Positions 45,785 through 56,711 of a DNA stretch of 64,000 nucleotides are shown here, piece by piece (within the stretch, counting starts at the first letter, position 1; each line of letters starts with the position of its first letter). The translations under genes and the position numbers were made by a program. The DNA comes from Ursus arctos (lineage: Eukaryota > Chordata > Mammalia > Carnivora > Ursidae). The notes under the pieces were generated by a model that saw only the letters and a list, made by a program, of their open reading frames with translations, made no database searches and was not told the origin of the DNA. The stretch is taken from NCBI RefSeq assembly GCF_023065955.2, contig NW_026622997.1, forward strand, positions 5,814,001-5,878,000, written 5' to 3'.

Positions 45785-46385
45785 GAGCTACCCTATGACC
45801 CAGCAATTGCACTACTGGGTATTTACCCTAAAGACACAGACATAGTGAAAAGAAGGGCCACATGCACCCTATTATTCATAGCAGCAATGTCCACAACAGC
45901 CAGACTGTGGAAAGAGACGAGCTGCCCTTCAACAGACAAATGGATAAGTTGTGGTTCATATATACAATGGAATATTACTCAGCCATCAGAAAGGATGAAT
46001 ACCCACCATTTGCATCAACATGGATGGAACTGGAGGGGATTATGCTAACTGAAATAAGTCAAGCAGAGAAAGACAATTATATGGTTTATTTATGTGTGGA
46101 ACATAAGGAATCACATGGAGAACATTAGGAGAAGGAATGGAAAAATGAAGGGTGGGAAATCAGAGGGGGAGATGAACCATGAGAGACTACGGACTCCGGG
46201 AAACAAACTGAGAGTTTTGGAGGGGAGGAGAATGGGGGGATGAGTTAGCCTGATGATGGGTATTAAGGAGGGCACATATTGCATGGAGCACTGGGTGTTA
46301 TACACAAACAATGAATCCTGGAACACCACATCAAAAACTAATGATGTACTGTATGCTGACTAACATAACATTTTAAACTAAAATA
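45785..46385 (+). mobile_element. Young L1 3' end, sense (5'-truncated)
   Basis: The plus frame 45,862-46,128 encodes the end of L1 ORF2 (YTMEYYSAIRKDEYPPFAST, WMELEGIMLTEISQAEKDNY), followed by the carnivore 3' UTR with 'ccatgagagactacggactc' and 'atggagcactgggtgttata'. Target duplications 'aaactgtatttaa' (45,772-45,784) and 'aaactatatttaa' (46,386-46,398) differ at one base. Earlier ORF2 coding ('gagctaccctatgacccagc') is out of frame with the rest. Dead copy, but far less decayed than the L1M pieces. Confidence 0.92.
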
Positions 46386-46515
46386 AAACTATATTTAATC
46401 TTATCACTCTATTTTTTGTTTTCCCAGAATAAATTTAAAAAAATGATCAATAGTTTGAACAATTGATGTAATTTTATTTTATGTCTATTCTTGAGAGCAG
46501 ATTGGTTGATCTAGA

Positions 46516-46828
46516 GCTAATTTGTCCATTATGGTAGTCACCTAGCTACATGGAGCTATTGAGCCCCTTAAATGTGGCTAGTCCAAATTGAGATATATTT
46601 AAGTATAAAATACATACCAGATTTTGAATGTAAAGCATACCAATAATTTTTAAATTGATTGTATGCTGAAATGATAGTATTTTGGATATAGTGGGTTAAA
46701 TAAAACATACTATTTAAGCTAATTTTACTTTTTTCCCATTACTTTTTAAAAATGTGGCAAGTAGCAAATTTGAAATTACACATGTAACTTGCATTTTTGC
46801 TCTCGTTCAATTTCTATTAAACAGTACT
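46516..46828 (-). mobile_element. hAT-like MITE with perfect 8-bp target duplication
   Basis: Reads 'gctaatttgtccattatggt', 'agtcacctagctacatggag', 'gtggctagtccaaattgaga', 'tattttggatatagtgggtt' and ends 'ctattaaacagtact'. The ends form a degraded inverted repeat of the 'cagtgctgtccaata' type. The 8-bp duplication 'gatctaga' lies at 46,508-46,515 and 46,829-46,836, the length made by hAT transposases. It is 313 bp and non-coding; the 33.26-kb element is a relative in the other orientation. Confidence 0.85.
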
Positions 46829-46836
46829 GATCTAGA

Positions 46837-48929
46837 ATCTCTCAGTAAATAGAAAGACCCTTTCTGTTTTTTCAGACATCCGAAAAAAATCAGAATGATT
46901 CCTTCAAACCTGTTTGACTCTCAAGAATTCAGTGTAACCATCACTTAGTAAATTGTACCACTTACTTATAAATTGTACCTTAGTGGCAAAAAGCATTTAA
47001 TTCACCTTCCAAATGGGCTCTCTTTACAAGCAGGGAGTGACTTTCTTTGGAAAAGTTTGGTTTAACAAATGTTAATTGATAGTAATACTAATAAACTAAA
47101 GAGGGGATTAATTTACAATTATGGTTTATAAGGAACAAGTAATAGAAAACTCTGAAAATGTATCATAATATATACTACATATAACTTAATACTATACTAT
47201 TATAATATAAAGCTACATGATTATATATCTGTCTTCATGCTTGCCTTCTTAGCTACTTGTAAATTGGCAGAGGCTTAAAATACAAAATTAGCTTCTTAAC
47301 TGGCATAATTAGTTATAAAATTCTTCTCCTATCAAATCACTAAAACATGCTTACATGCGATGACTTGTAAAAATAATCCACTGTTTGCCTGTGTGCTGGT
47401 GGGTATCTCCTTTCTTCATCAGTGTCCCAGTGTAGAACAGCAAGAGTTCTTTGAGCTGAAGTGAGACTGGAGTTTTCATTCTGACAACTACCCGTGACAG
47501 AGGGATGCAGATAGTTAAAGACCATGTTCTTGAGCCTTTAAAGATGCCTGGAGGGCCAAGTTTGTGTGTTTTTGTGGCTTTGCCATTTACATATGATGCT
47601 ATTTTTGTTACAACACTAATGGTTTGTTTTCGCGCTTATACACACCAACCAGTCATCTCAGGGGGTTGCTTTGTTCTTTGTGATTGTGTTGACATCATTC
47701 ATCTCTGTCCTCTACAGAATGTGCCTCCTTAACTTCTTTTCCTCTATTAAAGACAAACTTTGAAGGGTGTTCTAAGTCCTTCCAGACAACATTAAGTTGA
47801 AACAGAAGAGGAGGGAAAAGTTAGATTAGTTTAGTAAACACGATTAGTTAAAAAAACGAATATCAAGTGTAAAATAGCCAGTGGTGGGTTGTTAAAAAGC
47901 AGTTTCATGAAATGACATGCTTTAATGATGAAAACCACCATAAATGCTCCATTAAACAGTAGCTATTCTCATTATAGACCAGACACATTATGGCAACACA
48001 TTAGTTTTATTTACAAACTTAGATATTTTTCTCTGGTTCATTAAAAAATTAATGTTTGAAGTAACTGGAATATTGTCCGTGTGGTTTACATGCCAGGGTG
48101 GTTGCATGAGAGGACGTCGTGGTTTAGGGCAGCACGATTTAGCTGACCAAGTGGTATTTCACTGTTTCCACTGGAAAGAGACAGCCATAGTCACGTAGCT
48201 TTTCCAGAGGTGGAATCAAAGTGACAGCATTCTAAGAAGGCCATTGACCTGGGTTCAAGTCCCTTTGAAGCATTCCACAGGACTGTAGCCCCACAAGCTT
48301 CACCAAAGTACTACAGCTCAGGAAAGCCTCTGGGCTCATTTCAGTGAGGAAAAATCAACAATTTTGAACATAAGTCATCCTATTAGGGATTTATCCCTTC
48401 CTCCTCCTACAAAGTTTGATACGTAAGGCTTGGAGCTCTGGGCCACAACACTTCATCCTGTCAGGTGATCTCCCCTTTCTCTCCTTGCCCTTTTTGGCTT
48501 ACTCTGCTTGCAGAGCCCACAGTATATTCATGGGCAGAAGCTTCCCATGTAGCCTGGCTGGGAAGTTCAGGCACCTGGACTTCAGCAGCTCCCACAGGAC
48601 GCCAGATGGCAGAGACCACAAGGCATCTCTACCACACCCTGACCTAGAATCAGAGCTGCAAGCCATGGGCCATGTGGATTTTCCAAGGAGCCTCTTTCTT
48701 AGACTGGTATGGGCATTCCAGACACAAATGGAGCTTCTAGCAGAAAATCTTCAGATGGTTCATTCGGGAAGGGAGGGTCTATGAAGACATGCTATGATCT
48801 TTGGCCCTGACATATTCTTCTGATTTTCTTCCTGGCTTTTCTTTCCTACTTTTCAAACTTTGCTGTGTGTATTTGGTATACAAGCAGTGCCTCATTCATC
48901 AACTTTCTTTACCAACTCCATCCCTCTCC
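46837..48929. other. Two kilobases without a recognised feature
   Basis: AT-rich with an A/T patch near 47,161-47,230. The 122-codon plus frame 48,416-48,784 is accompanied by a shadow frame and has no recognised domain; pyrimidine-rich DNA just upstream of it can mimic a splice acceptor. I do not call it. Confidence 0.4.
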
Positions 48930-50080
48930 TATACTTCTATTTCTAATTATGATGCTGTCACTTTTCATCACCCAGGATGATCTTTGACACTTTCTTTACT
49001 TTTTATCTCGCCAACTTCACAACTAACCAATTGCCAAATCTCACAAATTTTCCTTTTATATTTTCTGTTTCCGCTGCCATCACTCACTTGGACCCAGGCC
49101 TTCCTCATCTCATGCTTGGAGCATTATAACTGCCTCCATCTCCCCGCCTTCCGAAAGGTCCGTGCTTGTATTCATTCTGCACCCCTCTCTCAGGCTAACT
49201 TTCCTAAGGCCTTACTGGGTCATTTTGATATCCCACTGTGGGGACTTTGAGCTTCCTGCAGGATAAGCTCCAGCTTGACATTCAAGATTTTCCAGTGCAG
49301 AACTTTAACCTTAGCTCTCGTATATCCCTAGGTGAAGCCTATACCTAAAATTCTCTGCTCACACTTTCTTTTTTTTTTAATTAATTTATTAATTTATTTT
49401 TTAATTTTAATTTTTTAATTTTTTACTTTTTAAATAAAAATTTTTATTATGTTATGTTAGTCACCATACAGTACATCCCTAGTTTTTGATGTAATGTTCC
49501 ATGTTTCATTACTTGAGTATAACACCCAGTGCACCATGCAATACATGCCTCCTTACTACCCATCACCAGCCTATCCCAATCCCCCACCCCACTCCCCTCT
49601 AAAGCCCTCAGTTTGTTTCCTAGAGTCCATAGTCTCTCATGGTTCATTCCCCCTTCTGTTTACCCCCCCTTCCTTCTTCCCTTTCTTCTCCTACCGATCT
49701 TCCTACTTCTTATGTTCCATAAATGAGTGAAACCATATAATAATTGCTCACACTTTCTTAGTCCCAGGCTTTCCTTGTGTCTGTGATTTCTCTCACATCA
49801 TGCTTCCTAACAGAATTGCTTCTCCCTGGTTCTCATTCACTGCTTACTCATAAACTGTTTACACCTACCTCTTCCATGAAGCTTCCTACATGACCCCCGC
49901 TCAAAATGATCTCCTCGTACTCTTAACTCATGGCTTTTAGGCAAAGAGTTGGGTAGCACTTTTTGATACCTCTTACATTTCTGCCGTGAAAAATCTCATT
50001 ATTTCATACATGTTTTGTTCATTTCTTTTCACCTATGTACATCTTTCTTCCCCACAAAAATATACATTCATAAGCAAAAT
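48930..50080 (+). mobile_element. L2, sense, split by a young L1
   Basis: The plus frame 48,984-49,250 contains QAFLISCLEHYNCLHLPAF, which fits the L2 ORF2 block 'TIISCLDYCNSLLTGLPAS', and continues with RACIHSAPLSQANF. Text after the nested L1 ('ctcctgctt'-like, 'cttccatgaagcttcctaca') continues the L2 3' region. The L1 at 49,371-49,744 interrupts it with a perfect target duplication. Confidence 0.65.
49371..49744 (-). mobile_element. Young L1 3' UTR, antisense, nested in L2
   Basis: A T/A-rich lead (reversed tail) is followed by 'gttagtcaccatacagtaca', 'aacacccagtgcaccatgca' and 'agagtccatagtctctcatg', the same 3' UTR as the other two young copies. It stops at 'gttccataaatgagtgaaac', so only the 3' UTR and a scrap of ORF2 end remain. 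The perfect 15-bp target duplication 'tgctcacactttctt' is at 49,356-49,370 and 49,745-49,759. The overlapping plus frames are antisense UTR. Confidence 0.95.
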
Positions 50081-50889
50081 TCCTTGAGATTCTTAGATTC
50101 TGGGATCTTAGCTTCAAATAGTCAAGGTTCATCTTGTGATCCCCGATGAGTCTTTCCTCTAATGCCTTTGTTTCTGTTATTTGATTATTTTATTCTTCCT
50201 TTGGACATCAGTAAGAGTTTGTTTAATAAATAGATTATTTGTGTAATGTTCTGATAAAGTAGTAAAATTTCCAGGGTTTTTTTTTTATGTAAAAGGTTTT
50301 CTTTTCATTTATTTTTTTATTAGCTATTAGTTTTTGCTTCATTATCACAATTGCTTTCTAAAGAGAGTTCATCCCCTTAGTGGGAATGTGTGGTACCCCA
50401 GAGCATCTTGAAGGGGTTCGGTATTTAATCCTGGGGGCAGCAACTGAGAAAGATGACTTGCTCTAGGTGACACGGGGAGAGGAGAAGGGGAAAGAAGCCA
50501 GAGAAAGACCCAGTAGGACAGGCAATGAGGGAAAAAGAGGGAAGGACCAAACTGTGAGCAGTGAGATAAAACTCCATGACAGAAGTACCGCATTGGGGTT
50601 TGTTAGACTGATGTGGGGTGGATGGCTCACCTTCCTCTTCACATCAAGGATCTTCAGTAAAAGCGACATGGTTTACTGATAGTCTTGTAATAACGGGTTA
50701 GTCAGGGGAATTCAAAGGGATGTTGAATTTCATGTCTGGGCCAACAAAGTGCGAAGACTGAAAAAGCTAACTCTGTTCTCTGGGTCACATCTAAAGCTTC
50801 TTAGTGTTGGTAACTCCCAAGATTTCCCTGGTCTTCAGATGGGAGACATGAAACAGTTTCTACTGATGTGACATTAAAATCCTTACAAA
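50081..50889. other. No recognised feature
   Basis: A T-tract at 50,279-50,288 and overlapping short frames near 50,369-50,679, all without a domain I recognise. Confidence 0.45.
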
Positions 50890-51060
50890 ATCTTTTCATC
50901 CTGACAGAAACCTTGCGAGGCAAGTGGGGTAGATTTTAGTGATTCCACGTTACAATCTTCAAGATGGAGATTCAGAAAAGTTATGTGTCAAAAAGTATTC
51001 AAGGCTGTGATCTTGTTCTTTTTATTTAAAATCTAGTGCTATCTCCACAGAGTCCATTCT
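50890..51060 (-). mobile_element. MIR, antisense (diverged)
   Basis: 'aatcttttcatcctgacaga', 'aaccttgcgaggcaagtggg', 'caagatggagattcagaaaa' and 'gttatgtgtcaaaaagtatt' keep the reversed MIR sequence of blocks ('atcctcacaacaaccctatgaggtagg...gatgaggaaactgaggc'). Confidence 0.5.
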
Positions 51061-51433
51061 TTCTCCTTCCTCTTTGCTCTTATGTAGCTGGAACCTGTAG
51101 GCAGACTCGCACTTCTATAACTCACGTTACCCTTTGTGTTTGTCAGTTTGTTTTCAGAAAATCCGTTGCCCTGCTTTTCTCTTGTGTATGAACCCTTGTC
51201 CTGAATTTTCAACCATTAACATTTTGGCTACCTTATTACCCTCTAGGTTTCAGGATATATGTCATTAAATCTGAATTTTACCCCCCAAATTATTTACATA
51301 TCATAGTTCATATTCTGATTTTTATTAAGCCCTCTTCTATAGTCTTTTTTTGCTTTGTAATTTTCTATCATTATTTTCTTAATTTTTTTGTCAAATATAC
51401 AGTTTATGAACAGCTATGACATTATTATTTTTA
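51061..51433. other. No recognised feature
   Basis: T-rich DNA ahead of a Can-SINE; nothing assigned. Confidence 0.4.
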
Positions 51434-51620
51434 AAGATTTTATTTATTTATTCGACAGAGATAGAGACAGCCAGCGAGAGAGGGAACACAAGTGGGAGAG
51501 TGGGAGAGGAAGAAACAGGCTCATAGTGGAGGAGCCTGACGTGGGGCTCGATCCCATAACGCCGTGATCACGCCCTGAGCCGAAGGCAGACGCTTAACCG
51601 CTGTGCCACCCAGGCGCCCC
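51434..51620 (-). mobile_element. Can-SINE, antisense
   Basis: 'aaagattttatttatttatt', then the purine-rich middle and head ending 'cacccaggcgcccc'. The poly(T) lead is short. Flanks 'cattattattttta' and 'cagtagtattttta' look like a diverged target duplication. Full-length body. Confidence 0.93.
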
Positions 51621-52129
51621 TAGCAGTAGTATTTTTAAAACTGCATTCTACTATCTTGGTTTATGGATTCTTTTCTTCTATGTCATTTGCCTCCATGTAA
51701 TTGTAAACTTTTCTATCTCTCACAAGCTTTTCTGAATCTTAAGTCTATGATTCTGAGCATCCTGTTTCTAGGTCCATATTAAAATATATTATTAGATAAA
51801 GACATTAAAAAAAATTTTTCCTGGAATGATTTAATTTTTGTGGCCTAATCACAGGGCTAATTTCTTCATTGGAGATCATCAGTTATCTTTTTAAATGCAA
51901 ATAATTATTTCTCTTTAATTTTTCCCTTAATATGCAGAGAGAATCAGAAATAGACATTATTTTATGCCGATCACTGATTGAAATAAATGTATTTTAAAAT
52001 CGGTTCTTGTTATTTGTAGTAGGATAAATTCACAAGAACTTAAATGTCTAATTTCTACAGAAATTGTTAAGTAAATTATTGTAAAAGCTTTAACCAGATA
52101 ATAAGCCTTACAAAAAAAAATTTGATAAT
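51621..52129. other. No recognised feature
   Basis: AT-rich stretch between SINE and L1. Nothing assigned. Confidence 0.4.
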
Positions 52130-52560
52130 ATTTAAACTCTTTATCCCAGGAATCCCAGTTCTAAGAATCTATTCCCTGGAAATTATCAGAAATATGGTTA
52201 ATGATTCATATACATGGATGCCTCCAGAGTATGGTTTATAAAGATTAAAAGTTGGAAACAGTCAAAGGGATAATTGTGTAATTAAATACCATAGAGTTAT
52301 AAGATCTGATTTTTGAAGATCAGGTTTAATAAAAGTGTTCATGATAAAATGTTAATAAAGAAAATTCAGGCTATGAAAATATACATATTTTGACCCCAAG
52401 TTCCTTCTATACTTAATAGATGATATTAACTTAGTAGGAAACAAAGTACTTCCCATTATATGTTTGTGTTTGTTTTGCTTAAAATGAGAATTGCACTATC
52501 ATTATATTCTGCTTCTCATTTTTAACATAATCATGATAAATGACATCTATTTTTGTAGCA
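52130..52560 (+). mobile_element. Old L1 ORF2 end and 3' UTR, sense
   Basis: 'tttatcccaggaatcccagt', 'tctaagaatctattccctgg', 'aaattatcagaaatatgg' and 'taaataccatagagttat' follow L1M ('tttgacccagcaattccact...aggaatttatcctaaaga'). Confidence 0.6.
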
Positions 52561-53369
52561 TTTATTCAAACACAGAAAAGTACGTAGGAAAGAAATGCTG
52601 TCTGTGCTACCCTGAAATAAATCCTCAAAGCAACACAGAGCACGTTAAGCATGGAAAAAGAAGTAGGTAATCTGGGCCCAGTGATTCATTGATTCTAAAA
52701 GGACTCTGGCCCTCCTGGACTCATCTACCAATTAGCATTTCACTGGTGAGCAGGTGGGTGATGTGAGTAGAAATGAGGAAGACATTTTGCCAAAATGAGG
52801 TTCAAAAAAGAACTTGATTCTGCAAACCCTTTTATTATGAAGTGCTTCAGAGAAGGGCGTGGAAGGCTTAAGCCGAGATTTAAAAGACTTCTTGCACTTA
52901 GTTCTTACCAAAGAGAATTCTGAACAGTGAAGCCAATGAAACAGAAACAGATGGCTCAAATTTTCTTTGAAATGTAGACAGATTGAAGAGGAAGAAGTTT
53001 GGCAAAAATACATTTGGGGTTTGGCCAAACTGAAAACATTTGAGAAATGGTATGAAACACTGGAAAAACATTAAAGCACTCTAACACTCACACTAAGTGT
53101 GATGTGATGGATACACAAAGAGAAACGGAGCTTAAAGATCAGGCCACGGTTTCTGGTCAACCATTACAGCAACTGTTTCATTCTGGGGCAGGATGGACAC
53201 TGATGGTTGACAGTTCTACTTGTGCAATGGACGTTACTTGCGAAATTGAGGGAACTCATGCATCTGAAAGGTGCGCGTAACTGAAACTGCTTGAGCAACT
53301 GAAACACCACAAGCAACCGCATCTACCGAGACATTCTTCTGAAGGACACGTGACATTCTCCAGGATAGA
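52561..53369. other. No recognised feature
   Basis: Unassigned DNA. A small 'cacactaagtgtg' palindrome occurs near 53,089-53,101. The 98-codon minus frame 52,732-53,028 has no recognised domain. Confidence 0.4.
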
Positions 53370-54480
53370 TCATAACAGGCCACAAATTAAGTTTGCATAG
53401 TTTTAAAAGACAGATATCATACAAAGTATCTTCTCTGGTCACATCAGGCTGAACTTAGAAAATAATAGAAGGAAAAATCATAGATTTGTGGAAATTCATC
53501 AGTACACTCTTAAACAGTGGATCAAAGAAAAAAATCACAAGGGAAATTAGATAATACTTAAGGATGGTTGAAAATGGAATCACAACATATCAAAACTTAT
53601 GGGACGCTGTGAAAGCAGTGCTGAGGGGGAAATTGATAGCAATAAATGCTGATATTTAAAAAAGAAGAAAGATCTTAAATTAATAAGCTAACTTGACAAT
53701 TTAAGGAACTAGAATCGCCACTATCAAAAAAATCAGAAAATAACAAAGACTGATGAGGATGTAGAGAAATGAGTATCCTCACACACTGTTGTGAGAATAG
53801 TTTCGGCACTGTTGAAACCATGGAGTTTCCTCAAAAAAATTAAAAATATAACTACCATATGATTAAGCAATTCTGCTTTTGGATATATACCCAAAAGAAT
53901 TGAAAGCAGAGTATTGAAGAGATATTTGTATATCTGTGTCCATAGCAAGAATATTGAAGAGATATTTGTATACCTGTGTCCATAGCGGCATTATTTACAA
54001 TAGTCAAAATGTGGAAGCAACCCAAGTGTTCATTGATAGATGATGAAGAAACAAAATGTGGCATAGACATACAATAGAATATTATTCAGCCTTAAAGGGG
54101 AAGGAAATTCTGACACATGCTATAACAGATGAGCCTTGAGGACAGTATGTTCAGTGAAATAAGCCAGTCACGAAAAGAGAAATACTGTATGACTCCACTT
54201 ATATGAAGTACGTAGAGTAGTCAAATTCATAGAGATAAAAAGTAGAACGGGGGCTAGAAGGAAGATGAAATATTGAGTTCATGTTCAATAAATATAGAAT
54301 TTCTGTTTTTCATGACAGAAAGAGCTCTGGAGATGGATGGTGGTGATAGTTGCAAAACAGTATGCACAGACTAAAACCACTGAACTACACACTTAAAAAT
54401 ACGTATGATGACAAAATTTATATTCCATGTATTTTATAATTTAAAAAACTATAATAAAATAATGAAATTTAAAAAGGAAT
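53370..54480 (+). mobile_element. Old L1, sense, internal deletion and small duplication
   Basis: The first part ('ccacaaattaagtttgcata', 'atcacaagggaaattagata', 'aaaacttatgggacgctgtg', 'ggggaaattgatagcaataa') is L1M ORF2. After about 53,700 it jumps to the 3' part ('gatgaggatgtagagaaatg', 'ggcattatttacaatagtca', 'aagtgttcattgatagatga', then 'ctctggagatggatggtgg' and 'ccactgaactacacacttaa'). The middle of ORF2 is missing. A 40-bp period duplication lies inside. Confidence 0.75.
53912..53986. repeat. Tandem duplication inside L1 (40-bp period)
   Basis: 'tattgaagagatatttgtat', then '(a/c)tctgtgtccatagc'-type text, occurs at 53,912-53,946 and 53,952-53,986 with one mismatch in 35. It is absent from other L1 copies as I know them and so arose in this copy. 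Confidence 0.88.
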
Positions 54481-55280
54481 ACAAAGCTTAAAAAAATAAA
54501 GTTATGCAGAGCCAAATATACCAAAAGTAGAGCAAAGTGACGAAGAGCTATAAAATGATAAAAGTCATGAAAATGATATGTCCAACATTCAAGCAACAGA
54601 ATTTGCAAAAAGCAGAGAGAAGATAGAGGTGAGGAAACATCAGTGAAGGAAGGTTGATAGTTCTCTAGAAGAGAAGTAGACAAGTTTCTAGATGAAGACA
54701 CAAGGGCCAAAACAATTCATGCAAATTGACCCACAAGCCAAAGCCCTTTGAAATTTCAAAACAATGAGGACAAAAGATCTTGAAGCCCTTTCAGAAAGGA
54801 AACCAAAACAGCAGCAGCAGCACCACCAGCAGGTCACAAGAAAGGAATAGGAATTAGAATTCGGCTTAATTTTTTACCCAACAGCAATGTCAGGTGATAG
54901 ATTACAAAGAAACAACACTTTTAAAATTCTGAGGGAAAATGATTTTCGGTCTAAAATTTTATTCCCAAACTATCAATTTAGTGGGAGAGGAAAGATATCT
55001 TTTCAGACCTTTTTTTAAAAAAGGTGATGGAAATATGCCTCTCCCCAAATAAGGCCAATAAACAAATACACAAAAAGAAATACATGGGACTCAAAAACTG
55101 GAGCTCTAGTTGCAGAGTGTGGTGAAAGGAATCTTGAGGAGGATGGTGAATGTATATCTAATGATGACAGCTGTGCACCAGGAATGGAGAGCCATCAATC
55201 CATAGGAGGGTCGTTCTAATATCTGTGGCCAAGGAACATGCAGGAATCTATATCCTTGGCCACCCTGCAGAATGAAATTG
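54481..55280 (+). mobile_element. Probable L1 or HAL1-type remnant (tentative)
   Basis: 'ttttttacccaacagcaatg', 'gggaaaatgattttcggtct', 'ttattcccaaactatcaatt' and 'gatatcttttcagacc' resemble a recurring block in old L1/HAL1 elements ('gaaaatgattttcagcctag...ccaaactatcaa...acattttcagaca'). The rest is too diverged to place. A CAG-rich scrap (54,810-54,832) lies within. Confidence 0.4.
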
Positions 55281-56440
55281 AGGCATGAAGAAACTCAATG
55301 GAACCATCTGTTTTATCGATAAGGTTCACAAGACTGATGGTGTATGCCTGAGACCAAATGATAAGACAAAAACTGTGTTCCTATTACGAACAGTCACACT
55401 GTCACCTCATGCCTCATGTTGCCAAGAGCTTTCTGATTCCTGTAGACAACAATGAAGATGAAAATTCCAATTATATCAAAATAATGTCTCTGGAAGAATA
55501 CACGAAAAGCCAGGTGTTCTAGGAGCAGAACAACAGTGTTGTTCTGGAAAGTTGTGCATGGGAGACATATCGTTCACATATTTGTTCCTTGGAAAGTTGT
55601 ACGAGGTAATGTATTGTAGCATCAAAAAAAGGAATAAAATAAAATTCACTTTCTACAATGATAAAGACAAAGAATAAGAAGAGAGAGAGAAACCTGGAAC
55701 ATCCAGAGCAAAGGACCAAATTGGTCAGAATCTTTCTCTGGAGAGGCTGACTTAATTCACACATCCTGCAAAAGAAAGAGGGTCAGGCTGGGAAGCTGAG
55801 TCTGAGACTCCAGAGTCCCAGGGGAGGGGGTGGGAGGAGAGAAGGGCAAACTGTGGGGAGTTGTGGAGAAATGACGTAGTGTTTTAAACTATGACGAACA
55901 AAGAAAGTAATCGGAAACTGCGCCCCTGATCACCTCAGACAAATGTAGTTTGTGTTCTGAGGCTCTCTTCTTTATAAAACTGAATATCCTTGATCCAGCT
56001 GAGCACATCCTCTAAAACAATAGAAAGTATTGGAAAAGAAACAGGGCAACAAGAAAGGACAGAATCCTTTTATCAGAATGAGGAGTAAGCAGAGGTCTTT
56101 ATGATTTTCCGTTTTGTTCTGTTTGTGATGTGGTGGCAGCAAGCAGTCTCAGAGACAATAACGAAGAGGTTCAAGTGGGAATTTATTTCAGAGTGGGCCT
56201 TTATATATGCCTATTTCGTTACATGGATCACTTCATTCTCAACTCACCCTCTGTGAAAACAACCAAAACTACAGAAAATGGAGTTAGACTAGTGGAAAAA
56301 TATTTTCAGATCTGTTTACTATCTTGCTTTGCAACGTAGGGCTGTGGGCCCCTTTCAGGTCACTGGATTGCAGTTCAGGGTCCCTTTCACTCCCCAGGCT
56401 GGTGCTAGGATGACAGGACTCTATAAGAAGGTAGGAATAG
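55281..56440. other. No recognised feature
   Basis: Unassigned. A GA run sits near 55,681-55,691. Short frames only. Confidence 0.4.
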
Positions 56441-56640
56441 TTGGGGTGCCTAGGTGCCTCGGTAGTTTGACTGTCTGACTCTTGATCTTGGCTCAGGTCA
56501 TGATCTTGGGATCCTGGGATCAAGGCCCATGTCAGGCCCCCTGCTCAGCGGGGAGTATGTTTGTTTCCTTCCTATGTCCCTCCCCCCACTTATCTTTTTT
56601 CTTTCTTTAAAATAAATAAATCTTAAAAAAAAAAAAAAGA
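56441..56640 (+). mobile_element. Can-SINE, sense (older type)
   Basis: Head 'ttggggtgcctaggtgcctc', then 'tggctcaggtcatgatcttg', 'gggatcctgggatcaaggcc', 'cccctgctcagcggggag' and 'aaataaataaatctt' with an A tail. The head resembles the broader carnivore Can-SINE rather than the younger copies here. No clear target duplication. It runs into the AAAG tract. Confidence 0.88.
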
Positions 56641-56646
56641 AAAAAA

Positions 56647-56695
<49 letters not shown>

Positions 56696-56711
56696 AAAAG
56701 AAAGAAAGAAA
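56632..56711. repeat. (AAAG)n microsatellite from the SINE tail
   Basis: About 15 AAAG units, slightly interrupted, continuous with the A tail of the preceding Can-SINE. This is the usual route by which SINE tails seed microsatellites. Confidence 0.95.

Noticed and set aside
45862..46128. L1 ORF2 end as an active element
   Set aside because: Only the last part of ORF2 remains; there is no 5' UTR, ORF1 or reverse-transcriptase core, and the upstream ORF2 text is out of frame.
48416..48784. 122-codon plus frame with pyrimidine-rich upstream DNA, resembling an exon
   Set aside because: A shadow frame overlaps it, no domain is recognised, and no partner exons are seen.
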